Of a DNA stretch of 64,000 bases, positions 1 to 7,647 are shown in pieces. Position 1 is the stretch's first letter; every line of letters starts with the position of its first letter. The DNA comes from Bacteroidota bacterium. GTDB taxonomy: Bacteria > Bacteroidota > Bacteroidia > Chitinophagales > Chitinophagaceae. Both the position numbers and the translations under genes were made by a program. The notes beneath the pieces were generated by a model. It saw only the letters and a program-made list of their open reading frames with translations, was not told where the DNA came from and did no database searches. The DNA lies in NCBI GenBank assembly GCA_018970395.1, contig JAGWWM010000005.1, forward strand, positions 27,377 through 91,376, written 5' to 3'.

Positions 1-15
1 CGGTATTTAAAGGAA

Positions 16-639
16 ATGAAGATCAGCATGCAGAAGAATAAATTTTATCTGTGGGGTGCCAGCGGTCATGGGATGGTAATCGCAGAAATCATTGAATCAG
101 CCGGTGATCAGGTACAAGGATTTTTAGATGCAGATACATCCATCAAAGAGTTGCTTGGTTATTCAGTACAGCATCGTATCGAAGACATGAACTTTGATGC
201 TACCGATCAATGGATCATCAGCGTTGGCAAGAATGCCACCCGTAAAAAACTTGCGGAATCCAATAAGCTGAATTACGGGAAAGCCATTCATCCATCTGCC
301 ATACTTTCCGCTCGTTGTACAATCGCCGAAGGAACAGTTGTCATGGCAGGAGTGAGCATCAACTCTAAAGCCCAAATAGGTAAACATGTCATTTTGAATA
401 CCGGCTGCTCGGTAGATCATGAATGTATCATTGAAGATTATGTTCATCTTTCCCCTCACGCAGTATTGCCCGGCAATGTCATTGTAGGAGAGGGTACGCA
501 TATTGGCACGGGAGCGGTTGCAATACCTGGTATTAAGATTGGCAAATGGTGTACGATTGGTGCGGGTACTGTCATCATCAAAGACGTCCCGGATGGCGCC
601 ACGGTGGTGGGTGTGCCGGGGAGGATTGTTAGGTTGTAG
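16..639 (+). CDS. pglD: PglD/NeuD-family sugar O/N-acetyltransferase
   Basis: Acetyl-CoA-dependent acetyltransferase of the PglD/NeuD family. It probably N-acetylates the 4-amino group of a UDP-linked amino sugar in the cytoplasm. Residues 10-90 form the PglD N-terminal sugar-nucleotide-binding domain, with GASGHG at 14-19. Residues about 91-205 are left-handed beta-helix hexapeptide repeats ending in the usual GVPGRIVR tail. H135 in SVDHE fits the catalytic His of C. jejuni PglD (family knowledge). The ATG at 28 gives a more typical N-terminus, and the AAGGAA at 10-15 is better spaced for it, so the true start may be 28. It precedes a PglE-like aminotransferase and a PglF-like dehydratase, which supports a bacillosamine-type pathway. 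The stop codon lies inside a GGTTGTAGGTT repeat. Confidence 0.85.
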   Translation: MKISMQKNKFYLWGASGHGMVIAEIIESAGDQVQGFLDADTSIKELLGYSVQHRIEDMNFDATDQWIISVGKNATRKKLAESNKLNYGKAIHPSAILSARCTIAEGTVVMAGVSINSKAQIGKHVILNTGCSVDHECIIEDYVHLSPHAVLPGNVIVGEGTHIGTGAVAIPGIKIGKWCTIGAGTVIIKDVPDGATVVGVPGRIVRL

Positions 640-660
640 GTTATTGGTTGTAGGTTGTTG
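632..660. repeat. GGTTGTAGGTT tandem-like intergenic repeat
   Basis: Two copies of GGTTGTAGGTT (632-642 and 646-656) overlap the pglD stop codon. The reverse complement of the same motif occurs before hisH (27411-27437), so it is a dispersed low-complexity repeat of this genome. Confidence 0.6.
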
Positions 661-678
661 ACAGGTTTTTTTAGTATT

Positions 679-714
679 TATCCCCCTCTTGGAGGGGGAC
701 TTAGGGGGAGGATA
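679..714 (+). repeat. Left G-rich inverted repeat flanking the DUF559 gene
   Basis: A C-run/G-run hairpin (TCCCCCTCTTGGAGGGGGA at 681-699) is followed by TTAGGGGGAGG. A close copy lies in opposite orientation at 1188-1219 on the other side of the DUF559 gene. A fragment AGGGGGAGGACTT at 736-748 overlaps the end of that gene. Confidence 0.8.
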
Positions 715-732
715 AGAAAGTTGTAGGACGAG

Positions 733-1146
733 TCAGGGGGAGGACTTTAGATCGATGACTCTCTCAGTAATCCAATTTAATATAACTTCTTTAACAGAAG
801 CTATATTATTTAATACCTCCTCGTCAGTAAATCGGAGAATCTCAAAGCCAAATTCTCGAAGAACTTCTTCACGGTTACGATCATTTTTTATGACAATTTC
901 ATCCAAATGTGTTATGCCATCCGCTTCAATAATTAACTTTAATGCCTTACACATAAAATCAGCGATATATTTGAGTATAGGACGCTGCCTATTGAATGTA
1001 TAGCCATGCATCATTCCCGCTCTTAAAGCGTATTTCCATAAGCAGACCTCTGCTTTTGTCATTCTTTTTCGAAGTGCTCTGGAATAATCTTTTAGTCTTG
1101 GGTTATAAAAAGAGTTGGAGTAAAAGTGATTTAAGTGTTTTTTCAT
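733..1146 (-). CDS. DUF559 endonuclease-like (Vsr/PD-(D/E)XK fold) protein
   Basis: A 137-residue protein of the DUF559 family, related in fold to very-short-patch repair and restriction endonucleases. Visible family marks are an N-terminal basic stretch (RALRKRMTKAE), the core YIADFMCKALKLIIEADG with acidic residues typical of the nuclease active site, and the ending FEILRFTDEEVLNN. The start is an ATG at 1146. It sits alone on the minus strand between pglD and pglE, which point the other way. Inverted G-rich repeats flank it, and its last codons (coding K-S-S-P-stop) lie in a fragment of that repeat. This layout suggests an inserted gene cassette. Substrate and role are unknown; nuclease activity is inferred from the family only. 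Confidence 0.8.
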   Translation of the reverse strand: MKKHLNHFYSNSFYNPRLKDYSRALRKRMTKAEVCLWKYALRAGMMHGYTFNRQRPILKYIADFMCKALKLIIEADGITHLDEIVIKNDRNREEVLREFGFEILRFTDEEVLNNIASVKEVILNWITERVIDLKSSP

Positions 1147-1187
1147 GGTTTATTTTGTTAGCGTTATATGCAAAGATAACCAAATTT

Positions 1188-1219
1188 CCCTCCCCCTTCG
1201 CCCCCTCCAGAGGGGGATA
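1188..1219 (-). repeat. Right G-rich inverted repeat flanking the DUF559 gene
   Basis: Read on the minus strand this is TATCCCCCTCTGGAGGGGGC followed by GAAGGGGGAGGG. It differs from the left copy (679-714) at only a few positions, one of them a one-base loop length change. The two copies face each other around the nuclease gene, about 540 bp from end to end. Confidence 0.8.
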
Positions 1220-1332
1220 CTTTCTAACTGACTTCATTGACACCATGACATCAAGATACCTTGACACCGTCCCGACAACAACTTGCAAATAGAGAATTAT
1301 CTTTATCCTCATTAAGAATATTAAATAATATA

Positions 1333-2469
1333 ATGTCTAACAAAATCTGGCTCTCCCCCCCGCACATGGGCGGAAAAGAAATTGAATTCGTTCAGGAAGC
1401 GTTTGATACCAACTGGATTGCTCCACTCGGCCCGAATGTAGATGCGTTTGAAAAACAGCTGGCTGAAGCTACGCAAACGACTGAAGCAGCAGCACTCACT
1501 TCGGGTACTGCGGCGCTGCATTTGGCACTACGTATGCTGGGTGTGAAGCAAAATGATATTGTGCTTTGTCAGAGTATGACTTTCGCGGCATCGGCTTTTC
1601 CGATCGTCTATGAAAAAGCAATTCCGGTTTTTATTGATAGCGAAAGGGATACATGGAATATGGATCCTGAATTACTTGAAGACGCGCTGAAGACATATCA
1701 GTCGCAGGGTAAAAGAGTTGGCGCTATTATCGTAGTACATCTTTACGGCATGCCGGCGAAAATGAATGAGATCAAAGCACTGGCACAACAATATCAGGTG
1801 CCCTTGATAGAAGATGCGGCTGAGGCATTGGGATCTTCTTATTTTGGACAACCTTGCGCAGGACTTGGGGATATGGGTATCCTGAGTTTTAATGGCAATA
1901 AAATCATCACCACCAGCGGTGGCGGTGCTCTCGTGAGCAATCGCTCAGAATGGGTGAAGGAAGTACGCTATCTTTCCACACAGGCAAGAGATCCCTTCCC
2001 TCATTATGAACATACCAAAATTGGGTTCAACTACCGCATGAGTAACGTGACGGCGGGAATTGGACGCGGACAAATGCTGGTTTTGTCTGACCGCGTGACC
2101 AAGCGCAGAGAACATTTTGATTTTTATCAGCAAAAATTAGCTAACTTCCCAGGCGTTTCCTTCCTCCCCGAACCAAAGGGATTTTATTCTAACCGTTGGT
2201 TAACTACAATACTGATAGACCCTGAAAAATCCAATGGCGTAACAACGGATCAAATTCGTTTGAAATTGGATGCTCATAATATTGAATCCAGACCGCTTTG
2301 GAAACCAATGCATCTGCAACCGGTATTCAAAGATGCTGCGAAATTTGATCGGGGAGTTTCGGAAGATCTTTTTGCCAAAGGGCTTTGTCTGCCCAGCGGC
2401 AGCTCGCTGACCGATGAAGAACGTGAATTAGTAGTATCATTGGTAAAATCATGTTGGAATGAAGGCTAA
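1333..2469 (+). CDS. pglE: DegT/DnrJ/EryC1/StrS PLP aminotransferase (PglE-like)
   Basis: Sugar aminotransferase, 378 residues from the ATG at 1333. The open frame extends upstream only through a TTG codon and non-conserved residues, so 1333 is preferred. PLP residues are visible: D161 in IEDAAEALGS (pyridine-nitrogen contact) and K190 in FNGNK (Schiff base), with the glycine-rich TSGTAALH at 57-64. Family role: transfer of an amino group from glutamate to a 4-keto-6-deoxy UDP-sugar. The downstream dehydratase overlaps its end by 11 bases, so the two are co-translated. With the PglD homologue upstream it completes the three cytoplasmic steps from UDP-GlcNAc to UDP-di-N-acetylbacillosamine. 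The exact sugar product is inferred from context. Confidence 0.87.
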   Translation: MSNKIWLSPPHMGGKEIEFVQEAFDTNWIAPLGPNVDAFEKQLAEATQTTEAAALTSGTAALHLALRMLGVKQNDIVLCQSMTFAASAFPIVYEKAIPVFIDSERDTWNMDPELLEDALKTYQSQGKRVGAIIVVHLYGMPAKMNEIKALAQQYQVPLIEDAAEALGSSYFGQPCAGLGDMGILSFNGNKIITTSGGGALVSNRSEWVKEVRYLSTQARDPFPHYEHTKIGFNYRMSNVTAGIGRGQMLVLSDRVTKRREHFDFYQQKLANFPGVSFLPEPKGFYSNRWLTTILIDPEKSNGVTTDQIRLKLDAHNIESRPLWKPMHLQPVFKDAAKFDRGVSEDLFAKGLCLPSGSSLTDEERELVVSLVKSCWNEG

Positions 2470-4318
2470 AAAGCCCGTACGCATTACGCCCGCTAAAATT
2501 GTTCTTGCAGGAGACGTCTTACTGATCGCTCTTGGATTTCTATCTGCGATTCTGTTGAATTACAGAATTCTCAGCATCGAAGAAATCCCTACAGTAACCA
2601 TGCTCATCCGCATGAGCATCCATTTGGTGGCAGCTTTTGCTTTATGGTATCTCTTCAAAATTCAAAAGAGAGTCATCCGTCACTTTCATGTGCGTGACTA
2701 TCTCCAGATCATCTTTGTGCTGGGTTGGATACACGTTGTTTCCTCTCTCTTCAATTTTGTCCTCGAAAAGAAACATCATTTTAGCGCGGCGGTCTGGTTG
2801 CTCAGTTATTTCATTACGGTATTCTATGTATTGACCAGTCGCATTCTCGTCAGCTATCTTTTTGAGTACTACAAGAAGAATCGCCAGAAAAATCAGGATA
2901 AAAGACTGATCATTTTTGGTGCAGCGGAACTGGGACTAACCCTGAAAAAATCCATTACCAGCCATCCTGAGTCGGGTTTTCGCATCATGGGCTTTATTGA
3001 TGACGATATTAATAAAGTTGGGAAGATTATTGAGGGGTTTGAGGTGTACAGTGCCACGGAAAACCTTCGTAAAACCATTGTAAGGCTCGGAGTAACGGAT
3101 ATTATCATTGCAACCAAGACCCTCGATCCGGTACGAAAATCGCAGTTTCTGAATGATACCATCATTTTCAATATCCGCATCCGGGAACTTCCCTCTCTCG
3201 AACAATGGTTTGATTCTCATTTTAACCTCAATACCATCAAGCAGGTAAATATTCACGACCTGCTCAACCGTGAGCCCATCAATTTGCACAATGAAGATGT
3301 GATGCGTCAGCTGGCTCATAAAGTTATTCTGGTAACCGGTGCGGCAGGTTCTATTGGAAGTGAAATCGTGCGCCGCCTGGTGGATCAGGAAGCGGAGAAG
3401 ATTATTTGTGTGGATATTGCTGAGACTCCACTTTATGAACTGGAGCAGGAGCTGAAACGTGCCGGTCAGGCCTCTCGTATGGTGCAGGTACTTGCCGATG
3501 TACGCAATGAAATAGCCATGCAGGCGGTCTTTGATCAGTACCATCCTCATTTTGTCTTTCATGCAGCGGCTTACAAACATGTTCCCATCATAGAGGCCTT
3601 TCCTCATGAGGCTTTGCAATCGAACGTAATGGGCACCTGGATTACTTCCAATCTCGCGGGTAAGCATGGGGTGGAAAAATTTGTACTTGTTTCTACCGAT
3701 AAAGCCATCAACCCTACCAGCATCATGGGGGCTTCTAAACGAATGGCGGAAATGGTGTCACAGTCTTTACAGGATTTATATCCTTCGACTGATTTTATCG
3801 TAACTCGTTTTGGAAATGTGCTTGGATCCAATGGTTCCGTAGTGCCTTTATTTCAAAACCAGATACAAAACGGCGGACCGGTAACGATTACGCATCCGGA
3901 AATGCAGCGATATTTTATGACGATTCCGGAAGCGGCGCAGTTGGTTGTAGAAGCCGGCTTGATGGGACAGGGTGGGGAAGTGTTCATTTTTGACATGGGA
4001 GAGCCGGTGAAGATTTATGATCTGGCGATGAACATGATCCGACTGGCCGGACTGGTGCCGGGCGTAGATATTCCCATCACTTTTACCGGAATCAGACCCG
4101 GAGAGAAGCTTTATGAGGATCTTTTTGCAGATCAGGAGCAGGTAAAACAGACGCACCACAAAAAGATCATGATTGGGAAAGTGAAGAAATACAGCCTTGA
4201 AGAAATGCAGACTTTAATAAGTGAACTCAATGCTTTCGACCGTATTCCAGACAAGGAAACGGTGAAGCAAATCATCCGAAGAGTAGTGCCGGAATATAAG
4301 CCGATGGAAGTTTCTTGA
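2459..4318 (+). CDS. pglF: Membrane-anchored UDP-sugar 4,6-dehydratase (PglF/CapD-like)
   Basis: 619-residue polysaccharide biosynthesis protein. Four transmembrane segments occupy about 15-135, a Rossmann-like domain about 147-270, and an SDR dehydratase domain about 285-600 with the NAD motif TGAAGSIG at 293-300. The active site reads T413-D414-K415. Eight residues after the lysine is M423, where inverting FlaA1-type enzymes carry a tyrosine. Methionine there is the pattern of C. jejuni PglF, a configuration-retaining dehydratase. This argues for UDP-GlcNAc to UDP-4-keto-6-deoxy-GlcNAc without C5 inversion. It begins inside the end of the aminotransferase gene (11-base overlap). Membrane anchoring agrees with PglF. 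Confidence 0.88.
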   Translation: MKAKKPVRITPAKIVLAGDVLLIALGFLSAILLNYRILSIEEIPTVTMLIRMSIHLVAAFALWYLFKIQKRVIRHFHVRDYLQIIFVLGWIHVVSSLFNFVLEKKHHFSAAVWLLSYFITVFYVLTSRILVSYLFEYYKKNRQKNQDKRLIIFGAAELGLTLKKSITSHPESGFRIMGFIDDDINKVGKIIEGFEVYSATENLRKTIVRLGVTDIIIATKTLDPVRKSQFLNDTIIFNIRIRELPSLEQWFDSHFNLNTIKQVNIHDLLNREPINLHNEDVMRQLAHKVILVTGAAGSIGSEIVRRLVDQEAEKIICVDIAETPLYELEQELKRAGQASRMVQVLADVRNEIAMQAVFDQYHPHFVFHAAAYKHVPIIEAFPHEALQSNVMGTWITSNLAGKHGVEKFVLVSTDKAINPTSIMGASKRMAEMVSQSLQDLYPSTDFIVTRFGNVLGSNGSVVPLFQNQIQNGGPVTITHPEMQRYFMTIPEAAQLVVEAGLMGQGGEVFIFDMGEPVKIYDLAMNMIRLAGLVPGVDIPITFTGIRPGEKLYEDLFADQEQVKQTHHKKIMIGKVKKYSLEEMQTLISELNAFDRIPDKETVKQIIRRVVPEYKPMEVS

Positions 4319-4375
4319 AATTTTTATATGATTACTAAAAAAAATAATTTATTTTCGCTATAGATCCTACTGATT

Positions 4376-5428
4376 ATGAACAAATTCATACCACTTACCA
4401 TCCTGACATTTCTCATGGGTACATCGCTTACTTTGAAGGCGCAAAACCCCAGAATGGCTTTGTATGAGTCTTCTCCTTTAAATGTAAATCCCGCCTACAC
4501 CGGTTACTACAACGGTAAAATCAGGTTAGGAGCACATGCCAGCATGATGCAAACAGACACTTCATCCATGGTTCATACCAATACATCCTTAGAGCTCAGA
4601 ACTAATTATGATGAAAACGACCCTCTCCCCCAAAGGTATCTGGCCGTTGGGTTTAATTTTTACCGCTATGCTCACCCTAGCAATGCTTTAAGCGGAGCCT
4701 TCCCTTCTTTGTCTTTAGCCTATCACACTTATCTTGATCGCAGAAGACGACATGGAATTAGCGGAGGAGCTCAATTCACTTATGCAATGGGTCAATATAA
4801 TGCGGACGGAAAAGAAGAGTTAAAACCGGATCCTCAAATATTTGGAGGAGGTTTTGCAATTAAAGGGTTTGGCACTCAGGCAACCCTTAACTATGCTAAT
4901 TTCGCAGTGGGTGGTATTTATGCTTATAAATCCCGTGATTTCGAATTAGAGGCCGGCGTTGCAATGTATAATTTGTTTTATCCTAAAACAGATATTTTCC
5001 GGCAGGACTTGGAAACCAGACAACGTCACAGGGGTGTATTCTCTCTTAAGCTAGGGTTAGAGCTAAATCAAACAAAAAGATTGTATCTTAAAACTTTGTA
5101 CTGGAGAGATGGTCTTTATTGGTTAAGTACGTCATTGACTGATCCTACCGGAGCATACAGAATCTCCGGCTGGTTGGGGGCAGAATTAATCAATCGCCCG
5201 CTGATAGATAAGAAAATGGTTTATAATTATGGTATCTACACCCGTGCACTTGCTTCTATCATGCCGGTTGTTGAATCAGTTTACAAGAATCTTTACAGTG
5301 TCAGACTTACTTACGAATATCCGTTTAATAGCAAGGATTTTGATGCTTACAGAGCCAGAAGTCTTGAAATAGCCTTTCGGATTTTCATCAATCCAAGAGG
5401 AAGAATCGTACCATTCACGGAAGATTAA
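4376..5428 (+). CDS. PorP/SprF family type IX secretion membrane protein
   Basis: 350 residues with a signal peptide (residues 1-22, ending LKAQ) followed by the diagnostic PorP/SprF start: MALYESSPLNVNPAYTGYY, then an outer-membrane beta-barrel-like sequence rich in alternating aromatic residues. PorP/SprF proteins accompany the type IX secretion and gliding machinery in Bacteroidota, and many paralogues pair with secreted adhesins. No gld or spr genes lie beside it here, so it is likely a stand-alone paralogue. It is separated from pglF by 57 AT-rich bases holding a TATTTTCG element similar to a Bacteroidota -7 box. A clear hairpin terminator follows. Confidence 0.85.
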   Translation: MNKFIPLTILTFLMGTSLTLKAQNPRMALYESSPLNVNPAYTGYYNGKIRLGAHASMMQTDTSSMVHTNTSLELRTNYDENDPLPQRYLAVGFNFYRYAHPSNALSGAFPSLSLAYHTYLDRRRRHGISGGAQFTYAMGQYNADGKEELKPDPQIFGGGFAIKGFGTQATLNYANFAVGGIYAYKSRDFELEAGVAMYNLFYPKTDIFRQDLETRQRHRGVFSLKLGLELNQTKRLYLKTLYWRDGLYWLSTSLTDPTGAYRISGWLGAELINRPLIDKKMVYNYGIYTRALASIMPVVESVYKNLYSVRLTYEYPFNSKDFDAYRARSLEIAFRIFINPRGRIVPFTED

Positions 5429-5453
5429 TTTCAAATCATGTATGCTATTTTAC

Positions 5454-5480
5454 AAGGGGGTCAACTGACTCCCTTTTTTT
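5454..5480 (+). terminator. Rho-independent terminator after the PorP/SprF gene
   Basis: Stem AAGGGGGTCA / TGACTCCCTT (one G-T wobble) with a very short loop, followed directly by a run of seven T. It lies 25 bases past the stop codon. Confidence 0.85.
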
Positions 5481-5534
5481 GTTTGTGCCTTTTGGATTAA
5501 TCTAGAAAATGTTCATTAAATGTTTGTAACATAT

Positions 5535-5565
5535 TTGCCATCTATCATAAACTATGCTAACTTTA
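5535..5565 (+). promoter_or_regulatory. Probable promoter of the UpxY gene
   Basis: TTG at 5535-5537, 20 bases, then TAACTTTA at 5558-5565 (seven of eight matches to the Bacteroidota -7 box TAnnTTTG). The start codon follows 20 bases later. Confidence 0.5.
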
Positions 5566-5585
5566 CTATTCAAACAATCATATAA

Positions 5586-6116
5586 ATGTCCAACCAAAAT
5601 CAGCAAGTTTATTGGTATGCGGTATATACCCGACCCAACAGGGAAAAAAGAATTGCTGAACAACTGTCTCAACGCGGAGTGGTGGTATATTGTCCGCTGC
5701 AGAAGGTAATTCGACAGTGGAGCGACAGAAAGAAAACGCTGGAGATTCCTGCCTTTAGAGGATATGTTTTTGTTCAAATTCACGACGCTATTCGTTGGGA
5801 AATTCTGGCGACTGATGGGATTATTAATTTCGTTTGTCATGAAGGGAAACCGGCTCGTATCCCTGCCCAGGAAATAGAAACCGTGCGTCGGTTTTTTCAG
5901 GATATTTCGGATATACCTGTTGATGAAACAGATATTCGCGTCAATGATATAGCTCGAGTGTATAGCGGTGTACTCATGGGCATGGAAGGTGAAGTGGTAG
6001 ATGTTAAAAATCGCTTTGCGATTCTGAAAATTCCAACTTTAGGTATTCAGATTCAGGTGAAAGTTGCAAAAGAAAATATACAAGTCATCCGAAAAAGCAA
6101 ATCGTCCAACGGCTGA
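5586..6116 (+). CDS. UpxY-family transcription antiterminator (NusG-like)
   Basis: 176 residues: a NusG N-terminal domain at about 8-110 (starts WYAVYTRPNREKRIAEQL, with FRGYVFVQI) and a KOW segment at about 115-150 (RVYSGVLMGMEGEVVD). In Bacteroides, UpxY proteins bind elongating RNA polymerase at the leader of capsule operons and prevent early termination; RfaH is the enterobacterial counterpart. Here it follows the PorP/SprF terminator with its own promoter-like sequence and faces a flippase gene on the other strand with a 4-base gap. Its target operon is therefore not directly downstream. The pgl-type glycan genes are the likely client, by inference. Confidence 0.88.
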   Translation: MSNQNQQVYWYAVYTRPNREKRIAEQLSQRGVVVYCPLQKVIRQWSDRKKTLEIPAFRGYVFVQIHDAIRWEILATDGIINFVCHEGKPARIPAQEIETVRRFFQDISDIPVDETDIRVNDIARVYSGVLMGMEGEVVDVKNRFAILKIPTLGIQIQVKVAKENIQVIRKSKSSNG

Positions 6117-6120
6117 TTTT

Positions 6121-7635
6121 TTATCTTTTCACTTTTAACTTCCCAACTTTCCTGCTAACCACTTCATACAATTGCATTGCATCAGGGGTGAGTTTCATTG
6201 AGAAAATACCGGCAATAAATATCAGTACAAATAACCCACTTCTTATCATTATTCCAAACCAGCCATCTACCTGTGTAGTATAGCGGGCAAGTAGAAATCC
6301 AATCACCCCTAAGCCAATTGCATAAAGCGTTTTTTGATTAAAGGGTTGTAAATTAAATTTTTTCCAAAGAAAAATAAAACGAATCAAATTATATACACTG
6401 AACGAAATCAGATTTGCATAAGCACTTCCCATCAAGCCCATTTCTTTTATCAACATATAATTTAAAGGAAGGAATAGGATAATCAGTATTACACCTGTCA
6501 TGAATTCAAAACGCCACTGGCTGGATGTGCCGATAATCTGCGCGTTAATACCCGTGCCTACATCTATTAATTTGGAAATTCCCAAGATGAAAACCACTTC
6601 TATACCTGCCTGATATGCGGCCTGAATGCCAAGTAATTGAAATGCTTCTCGGATATTCAGCCATATTCCAATAAAAATAAATAGTCCGACTAATAATAGA
6701 TTGATGGAGGAGCGCTCATAAATCCGCTGAATTTCATTTTTATTTTTTTCTTTCCACGCAAGTGATAATATGGGAATCGTTGCTGCAATAATACTTCGTT
6801 GAGGCACCTGAATAAGATTGGCGATATAAGTCGATAGATTAAAAACCCCTGCATCGTGAATGCCCTGCGGACTAACGCTTGCAATAATAATGCTGTCTGC
6901 AACCTGTGAGAGAATCATGATGATGCTGCCGCCATATACATAAGCGGAGAGACTCATCATTTTAAATTTGAACCGTCGGGTAACCTTGCTGATTTTAAAC
7001 TGAATCGGCCATTGACCTTTTTTTCTCAAATAAAATCCAAGCACAAAAACGATTGCCAAATATTGAAAAGCAAAAAATTTGATGAAACCGCTGTAGTCAA
7101 ATACCCCCGCAACAAATGCCAGAATCAATCCCAATGTAAACAGTCGCATCAGTGTTTCTCTGAGAAAATTGGGCAGAATGGATTGTTTATAAGTAAATGA
7201 AAAACTTTCCAGTAAATTAAAAAGTAAGAGTCCCAACCCAAATACAAAAATCCATGGATAATAGTCAACAAATAAAGCGGAGCGCTCACTGTATTTTCTA
7301 ACAATAAGGGGCTCAAAAATATAGCCACCTGTTAACACCATAAGAAAACCAATCAATACAGTAATAAAAGTCCAGGTATATAAGTCGTTTTGCTGTCGTG
7401 AAAGATGCTGTTGATAGTAGGGAAAGAATTTATAGACCACCGGAATGACACCTAAAGCGGCAAAAACATAAATAAGACTTCCAATGTCAAAAAATAATCG
7501 GGTAAGTCCATACTCGGCAGGCGTAAAACTATGAGCGCCGTTTTTGATAAAAAACCAGGTATTCACAAATCCGATCAAAAAACCCACATAGATTACAATA
7601 CTCGATACAATCGCTTGCTTTCTGATTTCTCCCAT
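6121..7635 (-). CDS. Wzx-like polysaccharide flippase (MOP superfamily)
   Basis: 504-residue multi-pass membrane protein of the oligosaccharidyl-lipid flippase group in the MOP/MATE superfamily, with roughly 14 predicted hydrophobic helices along the whole length. Charged loops (e.g. YLRKKGQWPIQFKISKVTRR) lie between them. It starts directly with KQAIVSSIVIYVGFLIGF, typical of Bacteroidota Wzx-like proteins. The family moves undecaprenyl-pyrophosphate-linked oligosaccharides from the cytoplasmic to the periplasmic face. It is convergent with the UpxY gene and lies 12 bases downstream of the M1 peptidase. Position beside the bacillosamine-type genes suggests the same glycan, but the substrate cannot be read from sequence. 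Confidence 0.82.
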   Translation of the reverse strand: MGEIRKQAIVSSIVIYVGFLIGFVNTWFFIKNGAHSFTPAEYGLTRLFFDIGSLIYVFAALGVIPVVYKFFPYYQQHLSRQQNDLYTWTFITVLIGFLMVLTGGYIFEPLIVRKYSERSALFVDYYPWIFVFGLGLLLFNLLESFSFTYKQSILPNFLRETLMRLFTLGLILAFVAGVFDYSGFIKFFAFQYLAIVFVLGFYLRKKGQWPIQFKISKVTRRFKFKMMSLSAYVYGGSIIMILSQVADSIIIASVSPQGIHDAGVFNLSTYIANLIQVPQRSIIAATIPILSLAWKEKNKNEIQRIYERSSINLLLVGLFIFIGIWLNIREAFQLLGIQAAYQAGIEVVFILGISKLIDVGTGINAQIIGTSSQWRFEFMTGVILIILFLPLNYMLIKEMGLMGSAYANLISFSVYNLIRFIFLWKKFNLQPFNQKTLYAIGLGVIGFLLARYTTQVDGWFGIMIRSGLFVLIFIAGIFSMKLTPDAMQLYEVVSRKVGKLKVKR

Positions 7636-7647
7636 ACAAGCCCGAAG

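Noticed and set aside
733..1146. DUF559 gene as part of a restriction-modification system
   Set aside because: No methyltransferase or specificity gene adjoins it; the neighbours are glycan genes.
679..1219. Classical insertion sequence around the DUF559 gene
   Set aside because: No transposase and no target-site duplication visible outside the repeats; kept only as an unusual cassette.
1103..1312. 69-codon minus-strand frame across the right G-rich repeat
   Set aside because: It is generated by the repeat itself (PPLEGAKGEG-type peptide) and overlaps the DUF559 start; no independent support.
2936..3667. 243-codon minus-strand open frame antisense to pglF
   Set aside because: It lies wholly inside a well-supported gene in a mirrored frame, has no recognisable domain and no spacing to neighbours; a coding shadow.
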